From Thraustochytrium sp. TN22 (taxonomy: Eukaryota; Sar; Bigyra; Thraustochytrida; Thraustochytriidae), in the NCBI GenBank assembly GCA_013306675.1, contig JABLUY010000099.1, positions 1-64,000 of the forward strand: a DNA stretch of 64,000 nt, in the 5' to 3' direction. A program made the position numbers and the translations under genes. This document shows, piece by piece, positions 21,361-31,879 of the stretch (the first letter of the stretch is position 1; each line of letters starts with the position of its first letter). Under the pieces are notes generated by a model. It saw only the letters and a program-made list of their open reading frames with translations, made no database searches and was not told the origin of the DNA.

Positions 21361-22690
21361 TTCCTCGCGGCGAGCTCGCCCTTCGGCTCGTGCGCGGCAG
21401 AGCTGTCATCAAGATCGAACCAGAATCAGAGATCGCGACACTGGCAGCCTGACAGAGTCGGGTCACGTGGCCGCTCGCCGGTCAAAGTCGAGGTTGTCGG
21501 GCGGGCCGCGCCGGGCCGGCCGGGCTTCAAGTTTGTTTCTGCGCCGAGTCGCTGGCTGGCCGCCCGCACTCGCTTCATCACCCAGGCACCCAGGCACTGC
21601 GCGGCGCGCACGTTTCTGGCCGCTACAGCGGAGCCGACGGCCGGCCAGTGGTTGTTGCTGCTGTTGTTGTTGCCGCAACGAGAGCGCGCGCGCGCACGCA
21701 GACCTCATTGCGCTCGGCTCGGTCGTGGTGCGCGCGGCGCCTGGTGCGCGCAGCGGGCGCGGCGCGGCGCAGCGCAGCGAAGTGCCTCGGGCAGCGTAGC
21801 GCGAGCAGAGCACGACCAGCGCGAGAGCGAGAGCGAGGGAACGCGCGCGCGCGCTGGCCCGAGCGCCAGACTTTGTCCTCTGTTTTGAAGAGTTCCTCCC
21901 TCCCTTCTCTCTTCGTTCGTCCTTGGTGCCGGTCGGTACCGCTGGACCGGCGGAGGGGTGGTCATGCTTGGCGGGCGCTAGGCGGGCTTCGAGGAGGGCT
22001 GCATCGAGCGCGGGTACGAGCGACGTACCCGTCAGCGCGAAGCGCCCGAGTGACCGATCGAGGAGGAGATCAAGAGCGAGCGCGGCGGGCGGGCGGGCGT
22101 TCTTGCGCGGGACTTGCGCGCTTCGAGCGCGTTGCGCGCGCGAGAAAAGCAGTCAAGTCCCGGGGACGTGGCCCTGCGTTGGATTGCCGCGTTCGTGCTC
22201 GACACCGCGGCAGGCCGCGCGCTCGCTCGCGCTCGCTCGCTTTTCTCGCCGCTGCAGCAGCCGCGGCCACGGCCAGCGGCGGCGTCTTTTCTCTTTTCCT
22301 CGCACGCGGTTTAGCGGCCGTGTGTCCAGGACCGCCAGCGGCCGGCCGGCGGCCCGTGCGGAGCGCCGACTCCGGGTCACGCGCACGCGCACGAGCCTCG
22401 CCAGACCGAGCGGCCGGGGCGGGAGCTACCTGGCACGCCAGCCCGCCAGCCAGCCACTGCCAGGCGCGAGGCAGTGAGTGAGGTGAGGCCCGCGCGGCGA
22501 CGAAAGCGAGCATCAAGCGCGACGCCGCGCTGTCCTCTCCAGCAGCTTCCTAGAGCTCGGCCTCGTCAAGCAAACCGCCGCGGCGAACGCCGCCATCTTG
22601 GCTGGCCAGCTTGGCCAGCAGCGCATCCCGTAGGACCCGTACCAGTGTCAGTGAGTACGCCGGCGTGCCAGGGAGGGAGGCCCTCGTCTC

Positions 22691-22735
22691 AATCGTGTCG
22701 TATCGTGTCGTATCGTATCGTATCGCATCGCATCC
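22691..22735. repeat. TATCG pentanucleotide microsatellite
   Basis: Repeated tcgta/tcgtg/tcgca units, about nine copies, non-coding. Confidence 0.8.
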
Positions 22736-23713
22736 AAGCGCTCGTGCGCTCCGGCGCTGGAGACCTGGGCATCGTCCCGCGCGCGGCGGCGAGGCGCAGC
22801 AGCAGCCGCGAGGAAGCGCTGCGAGACAGCGGCACGCCGCACGCGCCGCGGTCGAGCCGCGGCGCCGGGAGTCGCGCAAGCAGCGCCAGGCAGCGGCACG
22901 GGCCCGGTCGCGGCTCGCGGCGCAGCCCTACTCCTTCGCGCGGCGCTCGTGACTGGACGCAGCGCGCCCGCACTCGGCCTCGGACCCGGCCGCGAGGCCG
23001 CGTGCGCGCGTCGCGTCGCGTCGCGTCGCGGTCCCGCGGCAGGCGGCCTGGCCTGCCTCGCGCGGCGTGTGGCCTCGGTCCCCTAGCTCGACTGCAGGCA
23101 GGCGCAGGCAGAGAGGAGAGAGAAAAAGCAGGGCGCCCCGTTCAAATTTGAAAAAGCGCGGCCGCGACCAAGCGCGCGCCGGCGCAGGCCCGAGCAAGCA
23201 AACCAAAAGCGCGCGGCGCGGCGCGGCGCGGCAGCGGAGCGCCGCCGCGCGAGGGACCGGCGGGCGGGCGAGCGGAGTCCAGGGCGGCCGGCTCCGGCGG
23301 CTCGGCCTGCCCGCTCTCGCGCTTCAAGTGGCGGAGAGGCAGAGAGAGAGAGGAGAGAAGAGCTGGCTACAGGCAGAGAGGCCAGCGAGCTAGCTGAGAG
23401 CTAGCTGAGCTGAGAGCTTTGTTTGGCCTGCCGCGGCCAGAGTCCGTACGCGCCGCGCCGAGCCCGCGTCAAGCGGAGCGGCGGCGGCGGCGGCGGCGCG
23501 CGCGTCGAGCGAGCGGGCAGGCGGCGAGTGCAGCTCCTGCGTGCCGAGGCGGGGTCGAGTGCGGCGGCGTGCGGGCGGCTGGCTGGCTGGCTGGCTGGCG
23601 GGCTCAGCCAGAGAGCTGCATCACGCGCCCGTGACAGAGCTTCCCATCGCAGCAGCGCGCTTCCCGCCCGAGGCGCGCCAGCTCGGCTCCTTCGCCGGAG
23701 CGGCGCAGCGCGG

Positions 23714-23747
23714 CAAGCAAGCAAGCAAGCAAGCAAGCGAGCAAGCG
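23714..23747. repeat. CAAG tetranucleotide microsatellite
   Basis: Repeated caag units with a late caag to cgag change. The same motif recurs at 26158-26207. Confidence 0.75.
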
Positions 23748-23824
23748 GGCCCGCGCAGCTAGCCTGGCGAGGCGAAGCGCGGCGTGGAGCAGCGCAGCGG
23801 AGCGTCGCACCAGCCCGCGCACTT

Positions 23825-23840
23825 GCTAGCTAGCTAGCTG
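23825..23840. repeat. GCTAGC palindromic cluster
   Basis: gctagctagctagctg, about 320 bp upstream of the AGC kinase start codon. Confidence 0.75.
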
Positions 23841-24162
23841 CCACACAGGCGAGGCGCGTGCAGGGGGCGTCAAGCGAGCCTCTGGGCATCGAGCGGCGAG
23901 GCGCACCGCGGGCCAGCCAGCAAGCAGGCAAGCAGAGCAGAGCAGAGCAGAGCAAGCTCTAAGTTCGCGAGGCCGCGGCGGCCACGCACGCTTGGCAGCA
24001 AGTAGGCGTCCGTCCGTTCCAAGCAGGGCTCCGCGCGCCCACGCAAGCCCGCACCTTTGTTCAGAAGGTGAGACTCAGCTCTGAGAAGACAGCTCACGAT
24101 TGGCTAGAGCGAGGCAACTACAGCCGGGCCGCAAGCAGCAGAGCCCAAAGCTCGGAGCGAGC

Positions 24163-26088
24163 ATGGGTTCATCGTCCTCGAGCGAGGCCGGCGCGGCGAC
24201 CGCAGCGCCAGCAATGCCGCACATGATGGACTCGAGCAGGTCAGCCATGGCCTCAAGACTCGGGACCTCGCCGGCACTGCGCCCCAGCAGGCCGGAGGAG
24301 CTGCATCGGCAACACTATCTCTATCGCCATCACGAGGAGGACGATGACGAGGAGGACGAGGGGGACGACGGCGTGGAGCAGGAGCAAAAGTACTCTCAGC
24401 CCTCTTGCCTGGTCTCGTCTTCAGAAGAGCATCCACAGCAGCAGCAGCAGCAGCAGCAGCGCCAGGGTGGCTTCGTCGTGCAGGCGGGCGCGAAGCGCAA
24501 GGGCGGGAAGCGCGCGCCGCGGGACCCGAGTCTCTCTGTGGAGGAGCGGCTCGCACGCGCGCTGGCGGAGCAAGGCATCCATGGTTCCAACAACAACAAC
24601 AACAACAGCAACAAGAGCTTCGGCAGCGACAAGGGCAACGCGCAGCCGGCGACACCGACGTCCATTTCGTCCATGTCGACGGCGACCTCGTCCGCCTCGA
24701 CGGCCTCGACCCTGTCGTCATCGTCGTCGCTCTCGATCATGTCCTCATGCCCATCGTCGCCGGCGTCGTCCGTGGCGGCCTCGCCGTCGGCGCCGCGGCC
24801 CTGCCGCATGGGGTCGGGCGATGCGCCGGGGCCCGGCGCGCTCGGGTCCCTCGTGGACCTGGCGAACCGCATCCAGGTGGTCCAGCTGGAGGACGGCGAG
24901 CGGCGGCCGACGCGGCGCTTGAAGCCCCGCGCGCCCTCGAGCACGCAGTCGCCTACCACGCACAGCGTGTCGGAGATCCTCTCGGGCGCCTCGACCGGGT
25001 CGGCAGGCGACGTGGTGCGCGAGCCGGTGTCACTGCGCTCCTTCGAGATCCTCAAGGTGCTTGGCAAGGGCTCGCACGGCAAGGTGTACCTTGTCAAGCA
25101 CCGGTCCACCGGCATGCTCTACGCCATGAAGCAGCTCAAGAAGGACAACGTGGTGCGCCAGCGCCAGGAAGCCAACACCCTGCGCGAGCTCCGCGTCAAC
25201 GTGACCATGCAGCAGCAGGACGGTAAGCCTTGCCCCTTCATCGTCCCGCTGCGCTTCGCCTTCCACTCCCGCTCCCGCCTCTACATGGTCTTTGACTTCA
25301 TGCGCGGCGGTGAGCTGTACACCCACCTCAGCATCCGTGGTCGTCTGCCCGAGGTGCTGGCGCGCTTCTACGCCGCGGAGATCGCCGTGGCGCTCGCTGC
25401 GCTCCATGCCAAGGGCTTTATTTACAGGGACCTCAAGCCGGAGAACCTGCTCCTCGACGGGGACGGGCACATTCATCTCGCCGACTTTGGCCTCTGCCAG
25501 GACGGCATTGAGCACGCCACCTCGGGCTCCACCACCTTCGCCGGCACCTGCGAGTACCTCGCGCCTGAGATCCTCAAGTACAAGGAGCATGGCTTCGCCG
25601 TCGACTACTGGGCGCTCGGCATGGTGGTCTTTGAGCTTCTCACCGGCCTCCCGCCCTTTTACTCCTACAACCAGAAGGAGGTCGTCGACGGCATCCTCAA
25701 CAAGGACCTCGAGTTCCCCCGCTACGTCTCCCCCGACGCGCGCGACCTCGTGCAGCGTCTGCTCGACCGCAACCCGGCCACGCGCCTCGGCTCGCGCAAC
25801 GGCTTCGCCGAAGTCATGGCGCACCCGTTCTTTGCCAATTTCGACTGGAAGGCCCTGGCCGCCCGCGAGCTCGCGGCCCCGTTTCGGCCCCCGGCTGACG
25901 ATGTCGTCTGCAACTTCGACCCGGAGTTCACGAAGCAGCGCCTCGACGCCGAGCCGGACTACGTGCCGCCGCGCAAGGACGACATCTTCGACGGCTTTTA
26001 CTTTGACTCGGAAGACCCCATTGCCTCAGCAATGGCTCCGGCACTGCCCAGGATTGCCACTGACCCTGCCTTGGCCACACCCATTTGA
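24163..26088 (+). CDS. AGC-family serine/threonine kinase with N-myristoylation-type start
   Basis: 641 residues. It starts MGSSSSSE, fitting the N-myristoylation consensus (G2, S6). A long low-complexity region follows: Glu/Asp runs, a Gln tract near residue 90, an Asn tract near 145 and Ser/Thr stretches. The kinase domain begins at F294 (FEILKVLGKGSHGKVYLVKH) with K323 and catalytic D423 in YRDLKPEN, then DFG. The activation segment TTFAGTCEYLAPE carries T458, the residue PDK1 phosphorylates in this family. The C-terminal AGC extension has the NFDPEFT turn region and a hydrophobic motif FDGFYFD at 609-615, where the usual Ser/Thr is Tyr followed by F and D. It is closest in style to the AKT/SGK/S6K/PKA groups. 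It has no PH domain, so any membrane attachment would be lipid-based (inference). Start: first ATG in a frame that opens upstream with TTG. Confidence 0.94.
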   Translation: MGSSSSSEAGAATAAPAMPHMMDSSRSAMASRLGTSPALRPSRPEELHRQHYLYRHHEEDDDEEDEGDDGVEQEQKYSQPSCLVSSSEEHPQQQQQQQQRQGGFVVQAGAKRKGGKRAPRDPSLSVEERLARALAEQGIHGSNNNNNNSNKSFGSDKGNAQPATPTSISSMSTATSSASTASTLSSSSSLSIMSSCPSSPASSVAASPSAPRPCRMGSGDAPGPGALGSLVDLANRIQVVQLEDGERRPTRRLKPRAPSSTQSPTTHSVSEILSGASTGSAGDVVREPVSLRSFEILKVLGKGSHGKVYLVKHRSTGMLYAMKQLKKDNVVRQRQEANTLRELRVNVTMQQQDGKPCPFIVPLRFAFHSRSRLYMVFDFMRGGELYTHLSIRGRLPEVLARFYAAEIAVALAALHAKGFIYRDLKPENLLLDGDGHIHLADFGLCQDGIEHATSGSTTFAGTCEYLAPEILKYKEHGFAVDYWALGMVVFELLTGLPPFYSYNQKEVVDGILNKDLEFPRYVSPDARDLVQRLLDRNPATRLGSRNGFAEVMAHPFFANFDWKALAARELAAPFRPPADDVVCNFDPEFTKQRLDAEPDYVPPRKDDIFDGFYFDSEDPIASAMAPALPRIATDPALATPI

Positions 26089-27272
26089 TTGTATCAAACT
26101 GCTAGCTAGCGACTTTTCGTAGAAAGAGAACTACCCATGTGCTTTATTTTCTTTTTGACAAGCAAGCAAGCAAGCAAGCAAGCAAGGAAGGAAGCAAGCA
26201 AGCAAGCGCCGCAGGACCGTCTGCTGTGGCCCTGGTGCAGCGTTTTGCAACAGTTGCCGGCCACTGTGGTAGTGTCAGAGTCACTTTGGCATCGCTGGCC
26301 GTGCTGCTGCCAGTGCTGCACGCATCTACAGGCGCTACTGCAGCCAGCTGGCAGCTGGCAGCCTGAGGTGCACGCCACTGGCAGTTTGGCAGCGACCTGT
26401 ACCCGTCCATCCAGGCATTATTTCAGGTTGACGACTCCACTACCGGCTCAGGCACGGACTGCGCATGTCCTCCGGACCTTGCTTCCTACGACTTTGTCCT
26501 CCCAGCGGGCCTCTTCATGGCACTGACGCTTGCGGCGGACGCTTCTGACCTCTGGGCCTGGCCCTCGGACCTCACTGTGGCGCAGATTTAAGCTTTCGCG
26601 AACCTGGCCAGAACACTTTCCCATGGCACTTGCTTGCCTCGTGTAGTTGGTGGTCTTGCTCCCGATGAGCTCAAGTCATACCTGCCCGTGGTCTCGCCCT
26701 TCGTTGCTGCGGTCCAGTGCGAACTCATCTCGCGCATCGCCCAGCGAATCACTGGGCAGGCCTGCGAATGGGATCACTCGAGAAGGTTCCTGTGCAATTT
26801 CACAGACTTCCCAATCGTTTTGGCGGAGCACTTCTCGGTCTTCTTCGGCAGGGTCCCGCCAGCTATGCTTCCGGTGGTCTCCCTTGCTGTCTTCGGCACC
26901 ACGCTCGGGGTCAACGGGGGCGTGGGCCGGCTTGGCCACGACGATCGCCTGTTGTGTACGCCGTTCGAGTACAGGGTCGGGTGTTGGGTGTTCGTCGCAT
27001 TTTGCACGTGCTCCAAGTCGTCAACAGTCTGCAAAACCTTTGCGGCGTTCGGTTCCTTGCAAAAGGGGGCAAGCCGACGGACCTGCTCGCCCATCGTCGA
27101 CGCCTTCCGTGTGCCCATGTGCTTGGACTGTGCATGATGCAAAGCAGCGGCAAAAGGAGGAGCGGTTCGAACATGCCTGGTGGCTCCCTCCAAAAGGGTT
27201 CAAGACAAGACATGATTACTGCGGCGGCTGAGCCGCCGAGAACGCTGAAAGAGAACGATACCACCATTGCTT
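26089..27272. other. Intergenic region with microsatellite and a coding-like stretch of unknown origin
   Basis: Between the AGC kinase and ovoA genes. A ctagc element lies 13 bp after the kinase stop codon (26101-26110), then a CAAG microsatellite (26158-26207). From about 26420 to 27138 the plus strand is visibly less GC-rich than the neighbouring genes and reads as protein-like sequence in one frame (for example AAVQCELISRIAQRITGQAC), but no intact gene is apparent. I cannot match it to a known family. It may be a decayed gene or chance. Confidence 0.4.
26158..26207. repeat. CAAG/GAAG tetranucleotide microsatellite
   Basis: Eleven or so caag units with two gaag variants, about 70 bp downstream of the AGC kinase stop codon. 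Confidence 0.85.
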
Positions 27273-29975
27273 TTACTTTTTCTGAAAAACGGCTGCCGAG
27301 GAGATGATGTACTGGTACTTGCGCTCGTGCTCGCGAATGAGGAGAGGCATGTCCTCGAGGTGGACCTGCGCGAAGCCATGTGCAGCCATCTCGTTCTCGA
27401 GGACCTGGGCAGAGGTGAGGCCGGGCTGCACAAGCCACTTCTCGCGCGGGGTGAACTGCTCGAGCCAGGAAAAGGGCGAGACCATGACGACGAGGCCGCC
27501 GGGGCGGACCTGGTTGCCGAGCGAGGCGAGGCAGGCGCGCGGGTCCGGAAGACGGCACAAAAGGTTGGCCATGAGCACGGCGTCAAAGGGCCCGCCCAGG
27601 GAGGCCGTGTCCGGGAGCGCGCAGGCATCGCCCTGCTGAAAGCGCACCTTGTGCGCGTGGGCAGCGAGGTCGGCCGAGAGCGCCGTCTCGATGCGCGAGC
27701 TCTCCTCGAGGCCCTCAGTCGGCACGGTAAAGGCGATGGGCGCCGCAGGGTTCGCCTGGATGGCGGCGGCGGCGTCCACAAAGGCGTGGGAAAAGTCGAT
27801 GGCCGTCACGGCGCCGTAGCGGCGCGCGAGCTCGAAGGAGGAGCCGCCCACTGCGCAGCCGAGGTCGAGCGCCGCGGCGCCGTCGCCAAGGCGCGCGCCG
27901 TGGCGCTGCGCCATGTCGGCCACGAGGTCGGCGCAGCGCTTGGGGAACTCGAGCGCGGCGTCCGGGCGCGCGGCGTGCGCGCGCACCGTGGCGTCCGCGA
28001 CGCCGGGTGACTGGCCATAGTGCAGCGACAGGTACTGGTTCACGGAGGCGGCGGTCTCGTAGACGTTGTCGGCGCCGTCGCCGCGCGCGGCGCGCGACGG
28101 CTTGGCGGCCTGCGCATGGTCGGCGGCCTCGGCGCGGCTCGACAGCTTGGTGGCGGAGTGCTCGCCGGCCCAGGCCTCGGCGCGCTGCGGCGCCACGTAG
28201 CGGAAGCCGGAGTGCTGCAGAAAGTGCGGCCGGAAGTGGTAGCGGCAGTGCAGGTTGGCGCCGGCGTCGCCGGTGCTCATGAAGCTGCCGCCGAGAATCA
28301 TGTTGTGCTCGCCGTCAAAGCAGGGCGAGGAGAAGTCGTCGTAGTACGGGTGCACCTCGAAGCCCGGCAGCGGGTTAAAGTCGCACTCGCTCCACTCCCA
28401 GGCGTTGCCCATGACGTCGTGAAAGCCGCCGGCGTTGGCCGCGTGCAGATCGACGGGCGTCTCGCCGCCGTACGCCAGGTTCAGGTTCACGCCGGCGGCC
28501 TGCGAGATGGTCTCGCCGCCGTACACGAGCGCAGGGTCGAGCGAGGGGTCGCGCACAGGCGGGCGCTCGTGCTCCTCGCGCATCAGGTAGTGCTCGGGCT
28601 CCGTGGCGAGGCGCGCGCCGAAGGGAAAGGCGGCCGGCCCATCACGCTCCGCCTTCCAGCGGCAAAAGGCATCCGCCTCGTGCTTGTTCACGTTCACCGG
28701 CCAGGACCACGGCATGTCCACCTCCTCAAAGAGCGTGCGCAGCTTGTATTCGTGCTTGCCGGCCGGGCCGGCCTGCTGCCAAAAGTAGGGCCACTTGACG
28801 TTGCGGAAGGTGCGCCAGCCCCAGCCGTCCTCGCTCCAGTAGCGGCGCTCGCGGTAGCCGCCGCTCTTGACAAACTCGTAGAACTCGCCGTTGCTCACCA
28901 TAAACTTGGCGGCCTGGAAGTCGGGCACCTCCACCTCGCGCGAGCCGTACTCGTTGTCCCAGCCGTAGGTCGGGTGATCCAGGTCCTTGCCGATGTGCAC
29001 CGGGCCGGCGCTCGAGACCGCCACAAGCTCGTTCTCCGGGAAGTCCGTGCCGACGCGCGGGTCGAGCGAGGGCCCGTCGCCGGCCGTCGCCGAGGCGTGC
29101 AGCGCCGGCCAGTGCTCCGGGCGCCGCAGGAGCCGCAGCGGCAACTCGCGCATGAGCACCGAGGAGGTCTCCAGGTGGATGCGGTCGTGCTCAAAGCCCA
29201 TGAAGAGCGCCCACATGGGGTGCTGCGCGTCCACGCGCAGCGGCGCGTCCTCACTCGAGGTGTTCTCGTCGATGACATCGTTGATGAGCGCGTACGCCTG
29301 CCGCCGGTAGTCGTTCACCTCGCCCACCGTGGGCCACATCATCGCGTTCTTGGACATGTCGTCCCAGCTCATCTCATCCACGCCCACCTCAAAGATGTCC
29401 TCCATGTACCGATCAATGCCGCGCGGGATCAGGCCCGCCACGTACAGCTTGTTGACGTAGAAGGTGATCGGGTGCCCGTAGTAGAAGATCATCGGGTGCC
29501 GAAGGTGGTGGTACGGCGGCCGATAAAACGCCTCCTCGCCCTGCAGCGCGGACAGCAGTGTCTCCTGCAGCGTCCACGTGTTGTTCAGGTAACGCTTCAT
29601 GTCGCGCCGAGTCACGGCCGACAGCGAGGGCTGCGGCAGCGAGTGCAGCCCCAGGGCGCCCTCGCTCGCCAGCAGCTCCTCGGGCGACATGCCGGTCCAC
29701 CACCAGTCGCCCCGGGCGCCCTGCAGGCGCGCCTCGTCGGCGCCGCTCAGGTTCGCCTCCCACGAGTCCACCTGCTTCTGCTCCCGCCGGGGGGCCTCGT
29801 CCGCGGCCACAGCCGTGGCTACGGACGGCGCTGACGAAAACCGCGCGCGCTGCCCATCCTTGCTGGCGCTCGAGAGCGCCCTAGCCGCGGTCCACGCCGC
29901 GCGCGGCCTCTGCGCCTTGGCGCTCGCCGCCCGGAGCGTCCCTATCACGCCCGCCGTCGCTCGGCTCGCCGGCAT
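27273..29975 (-). CDS. ovoA: Ovothiol synthase OvoA (5-histidylcysteine sulfoxide synthase / mercaptohistidine N-methyltransferase)
   Basis: 900 residues in three fused domains. An N-terminal DinB_2-type domain carries histidines of the non-heme iron centre: HHLRH at 156-160 and H263/H267/E269 in FEHDRIHLE, the HxxxHxE pattern of this family. A formylglycine-generating-enzyme-like (FGE-sulfatase) domain follows at about 300-560, with NAWEWSECDF and GGSFMSTGDAGANLHCRYHFRPHF. The C-terminus (about 640-900) is a class I SAM methyltransferase with motif I ALDLGCAVGGSSFELA. OvoA oxidatively joins cysteine to the histidine ring; the methyltransferase part makes the N-methylated ovothiol, a redox-active antioxidant. 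The first 40 residues (MPASRATAGVIGTLRAASAK onward) are Arg/Ala/Ser-rich without acidic residues, resembling a mitochondrial presequence. The start ATG at 29975 includes this leader. EgtB-type ergothioneine synthase is excluded by the fused methyltransferase and OvoA-like order. Confidence 0.95.
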   Translation of the reverse strand: MPASRATAGVIGTLRAASAKAQRPRAAWTAARALSSASKDGQRARFSSAPSVATAVAADEAPRREQKQVDSWEANLSGADEARLQGARGDWWWTGMSPEELLASEGALGLHSLPQPSLSAVTRRDMKRYLNNTWTLQETLLSALQGEEAFYRPPYHHLRHPMIFYYGHPITFYVNKLYVAGLIPRGIDRYMEDIFEVGVDEMSWDDMSKNAMMWPTVGEVNDYRRQAYALINDVIDENTSSEDAPLRVDAQHPMWALFMGFEHDRIHLETSSVLMRELPLRLLRRPEHWPALHASATAGDGPSLDPRVGTDFPENELVAVSSAGPVHIGKDLDHPTYGWDNEYGSREVEVPDFQAAKFMVSNGEFYEFVKSGGYRERRYWSEDGWGWRTFRNVKWPYFWQQAGPAGKHEYKLRTLFEEVDMPWSWPVNVNKHEADAFCRWKAERDGPAAFPFGARLATEPEHYLMREEHERPPVRDPSLDPALVYGGETISQAAGVNLNLAYGGETPVDLHAANAGGFHDVMGNAWEWSECDFNPLPGFEVHPYYDDFSSPCFDGEHNMILGGSFMSTGDAGANLHCRYHFRPHFLQHSGFRYVAPQRAEAWAGEHSATKLSSRAEAADHAQAAKPSRAARGDGADNVYETAASVNQYLSLHYGQSPGVADATVRAHAARPDAALEFPKRCADLVADMAQRHGARLGDGAAALDLGCAVGGSSFELARRYGAVTAIDFSHAFVDAAAAIQANPAAPIAFTVPTEGLEESSRIETALSADLAAHAHKVRFQQGDACALPDTASLGGPFDAVLMANLLCRLPDPRACLASLGNQVRPGGLVVMVSPFSWLEQFTPREKWLVQPGLTSAQVLENEMAAHGFAQVHLEDMPLLIREHERKYQYIISSAAVFQKK

Positions 29976-31879
29976 CCTTGTCTCGACTCGAGGAGTAGCT
30001 CACGTCAGGCTGCGCACGTGCTCGCCCGGTCGCTCGGTCGCTCGCTCGCTCTTTCTCGATTCCACTCAGTTGACCCCCTCCTGGCGCGCCAGCTATCTGT
30101 ACCCGAACTCCAGCTCGCCGCCCTCCTTGCGATGCTCCACGCCCGCGCAGCGCATGCGTGCCGTCGCCTCCGCCCGCCTGCTGCGATGAGTTACGGTTCT
30201 GCTGCTGCTGGCAGCTAGCTGCCTGGCCCGGCCTACCTTACCTGGCTGCCGGACAGTGCGCAGAGCGGCATTCAAAATCCAAAAGAAGGCTCCCTGCTCG
30301 ACTCAACTCAACCAGCTCAAGCCAACTCAACAGGCAGGCCTACCATTACCAAGCCGGCGCGGCTGGCCGCGGCAGTCCGAGCTCGAGTCTGGCCTGCCAG
30401 GAGTGCCGCCGGCGGCCTCCCTCGCTCGCGCAGACCGCGCCTCGCCGGCCTGCGGCGCCAACCCGCTTTCGCCGTCGCGGCGCCGTAGTAGCGCGAGCGC
30501 TCGCTGGCAGCCTGGCTGGAGAGGGCCGGGGCCTCGCTCGCACTCTGCAACGGCGAGGGCGGGCCGGCCGCTCGCCCGCCCACCCGGCTTTCGGGGGTTG
30601 GGCGCGCGAGCCCGAGCGGCCTCGGCGCGGCGCCCAGCGGCTGAGCGGCGACGGGGAGCTGAGCGTCCCACGCGCCGTTACCTGCCCCCACTGGCAGCGG
30701 CGCTCATCCGAGTCAGGCTCAATGCATTGCAGGCTGATGATCTCTCAAAGCCTGCCGCTGAGCGAGTCGATCAAGCTCACTGTCTGTCAGCAGATTGATC
30801 AAGGCGGGCCGCTCAGCGAGCGCGCTTGGGAGGCGCGGACTCGGAAGCTGGCCGCTGGCGCCGCGCTGCAGTGCAGTGTCAGTGCGTGCGCTCCTCGCCG
30901 TGGCGTGATTGGAGTCGCGCTGCCGGGGGAATCTCAGGGAGCGTGGACGAGATCCACGCCTGGCCACGCGTGTGCAACCTGGAAGAGCAAACTCAACAGG
31001 CCAAGGCCATCTCGAACCACGCTCGCGCTCAGCTACGTCCGCCTCGCGCTCGCGAAAACCCGACCAGCTGCCGACGATGACACCGACTGTGACCGGTCAC
31101 TTGAGTGAATGGCCACGCCGCCAGCAGTGGAGAACAATTACATACTTGCACGCATCGGAAAGTATCCGTCCAAGTCCCGGCGGCGCCCCGAGTCCATGGA
31201 GGCGGCAAGCCCGCAGCGCCCGCAGGGACAGGCCAACCTGAGAGCCAGGTGCCGCAGACGGCAGCCGCTGCGAAAAGTCGCAGCGCAGGCTTGGCCACTC
31301 CAGCCTCGATGTGAGGCACGCCTGGCCGGCCAGCGGGCGTCGCCACTGGCACCCTCAGGCTGCCGGGCCGAGGCCGCCCGACTCGGAGGGCCAGGAGGGC
31401 CGCTCACGGTCAGTGCCCAACGCGCTGCAGCCGGCCCAATCAAGGTCCCCCGTTGTAGCTAGAGCTAGAGCTAGCTCTCTAGCTAGGCTAGCCCTCGTCA
31501 CGATGAGACTCGGACGGCTGGCGGCCGCGGCTCCGGCGTCTCGGCATCCCCGCCGCGGCGCGCTTGACGTGATGAGATTGGGGGTGGTTGGTACGTACAC
31601 CATCCTGCAACGGTCGTCCCGGGAGCCACCACTCGCCACGCATGCTCGAGCTCGCAAGTCGCAGACATGGCTTACATCTTTGACCTCGCCTCCTGCGCCC
31701 TCCTGCTAATGTACTGCACGTTCTCGCACAGCCTGACGGCGAGCCTGAGGCTCGCCCTCGCCGCGTTGGCGAACATCAAACCACCAGGGTAGTGCCAGTA
31801 CTGTCAAAATGGGGACCAAGCACGGGCGTCCCGACAAGCTCACATTGGTCGCGGCGCCGTCGCGCGGCATGAGCTCAGC
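29976..31879. other. 1.9 kb divergent intergenic region
   Basis: Between ovoA (-) and the MFS transporter (+). It holds a ctcg run (30030-30052), a small cagctagctg element (30212-30221) and a CTAG cluster (31456-31492) about 390-425 bp before the transporter start codon. Open frames are Arg/Ala/Pro-rich and unconvincing. Confidence 0.55.
31456..31492. repeat. GCTAGC/CTAG palindromic cluster
   Basis: tagctagagctagagctag followed by ctctctagctaggctag, upstream of the MFS transporter gene. Confidence 0.8.

Larger units (their letters stand above)
19373..24162. other. 4.8 kb region without a convincing gene
   Basis: Between the RING gene and the AGC kinase gene. Composition is mixed, with several microsatellites (TTTGC at 21307-21360, TATCG at 22691-22735, CTGG near 23573-23600, CAAG at 23714-23747), CTAG clusters (20790-20830, 21270-21279, 23390-23412, 23825-23840) and an 11-G run (19507-19517). 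Open frames such as 19478-20506 are Arg/Ser/Pro/Ala-rich, match no family I know and begin with weak contexts. It may hold a long AGC-kinase leader, non-coding RNA or unseen short exons. Confidence 0.5.

Noticed and set aside
28020-29834. 604-codon plus-strand open frame antisense to ovoA
   Set aside because: Composition is Val/Arg/Gly/His-biased without motifs; the opposite strand encodes full OvoA.
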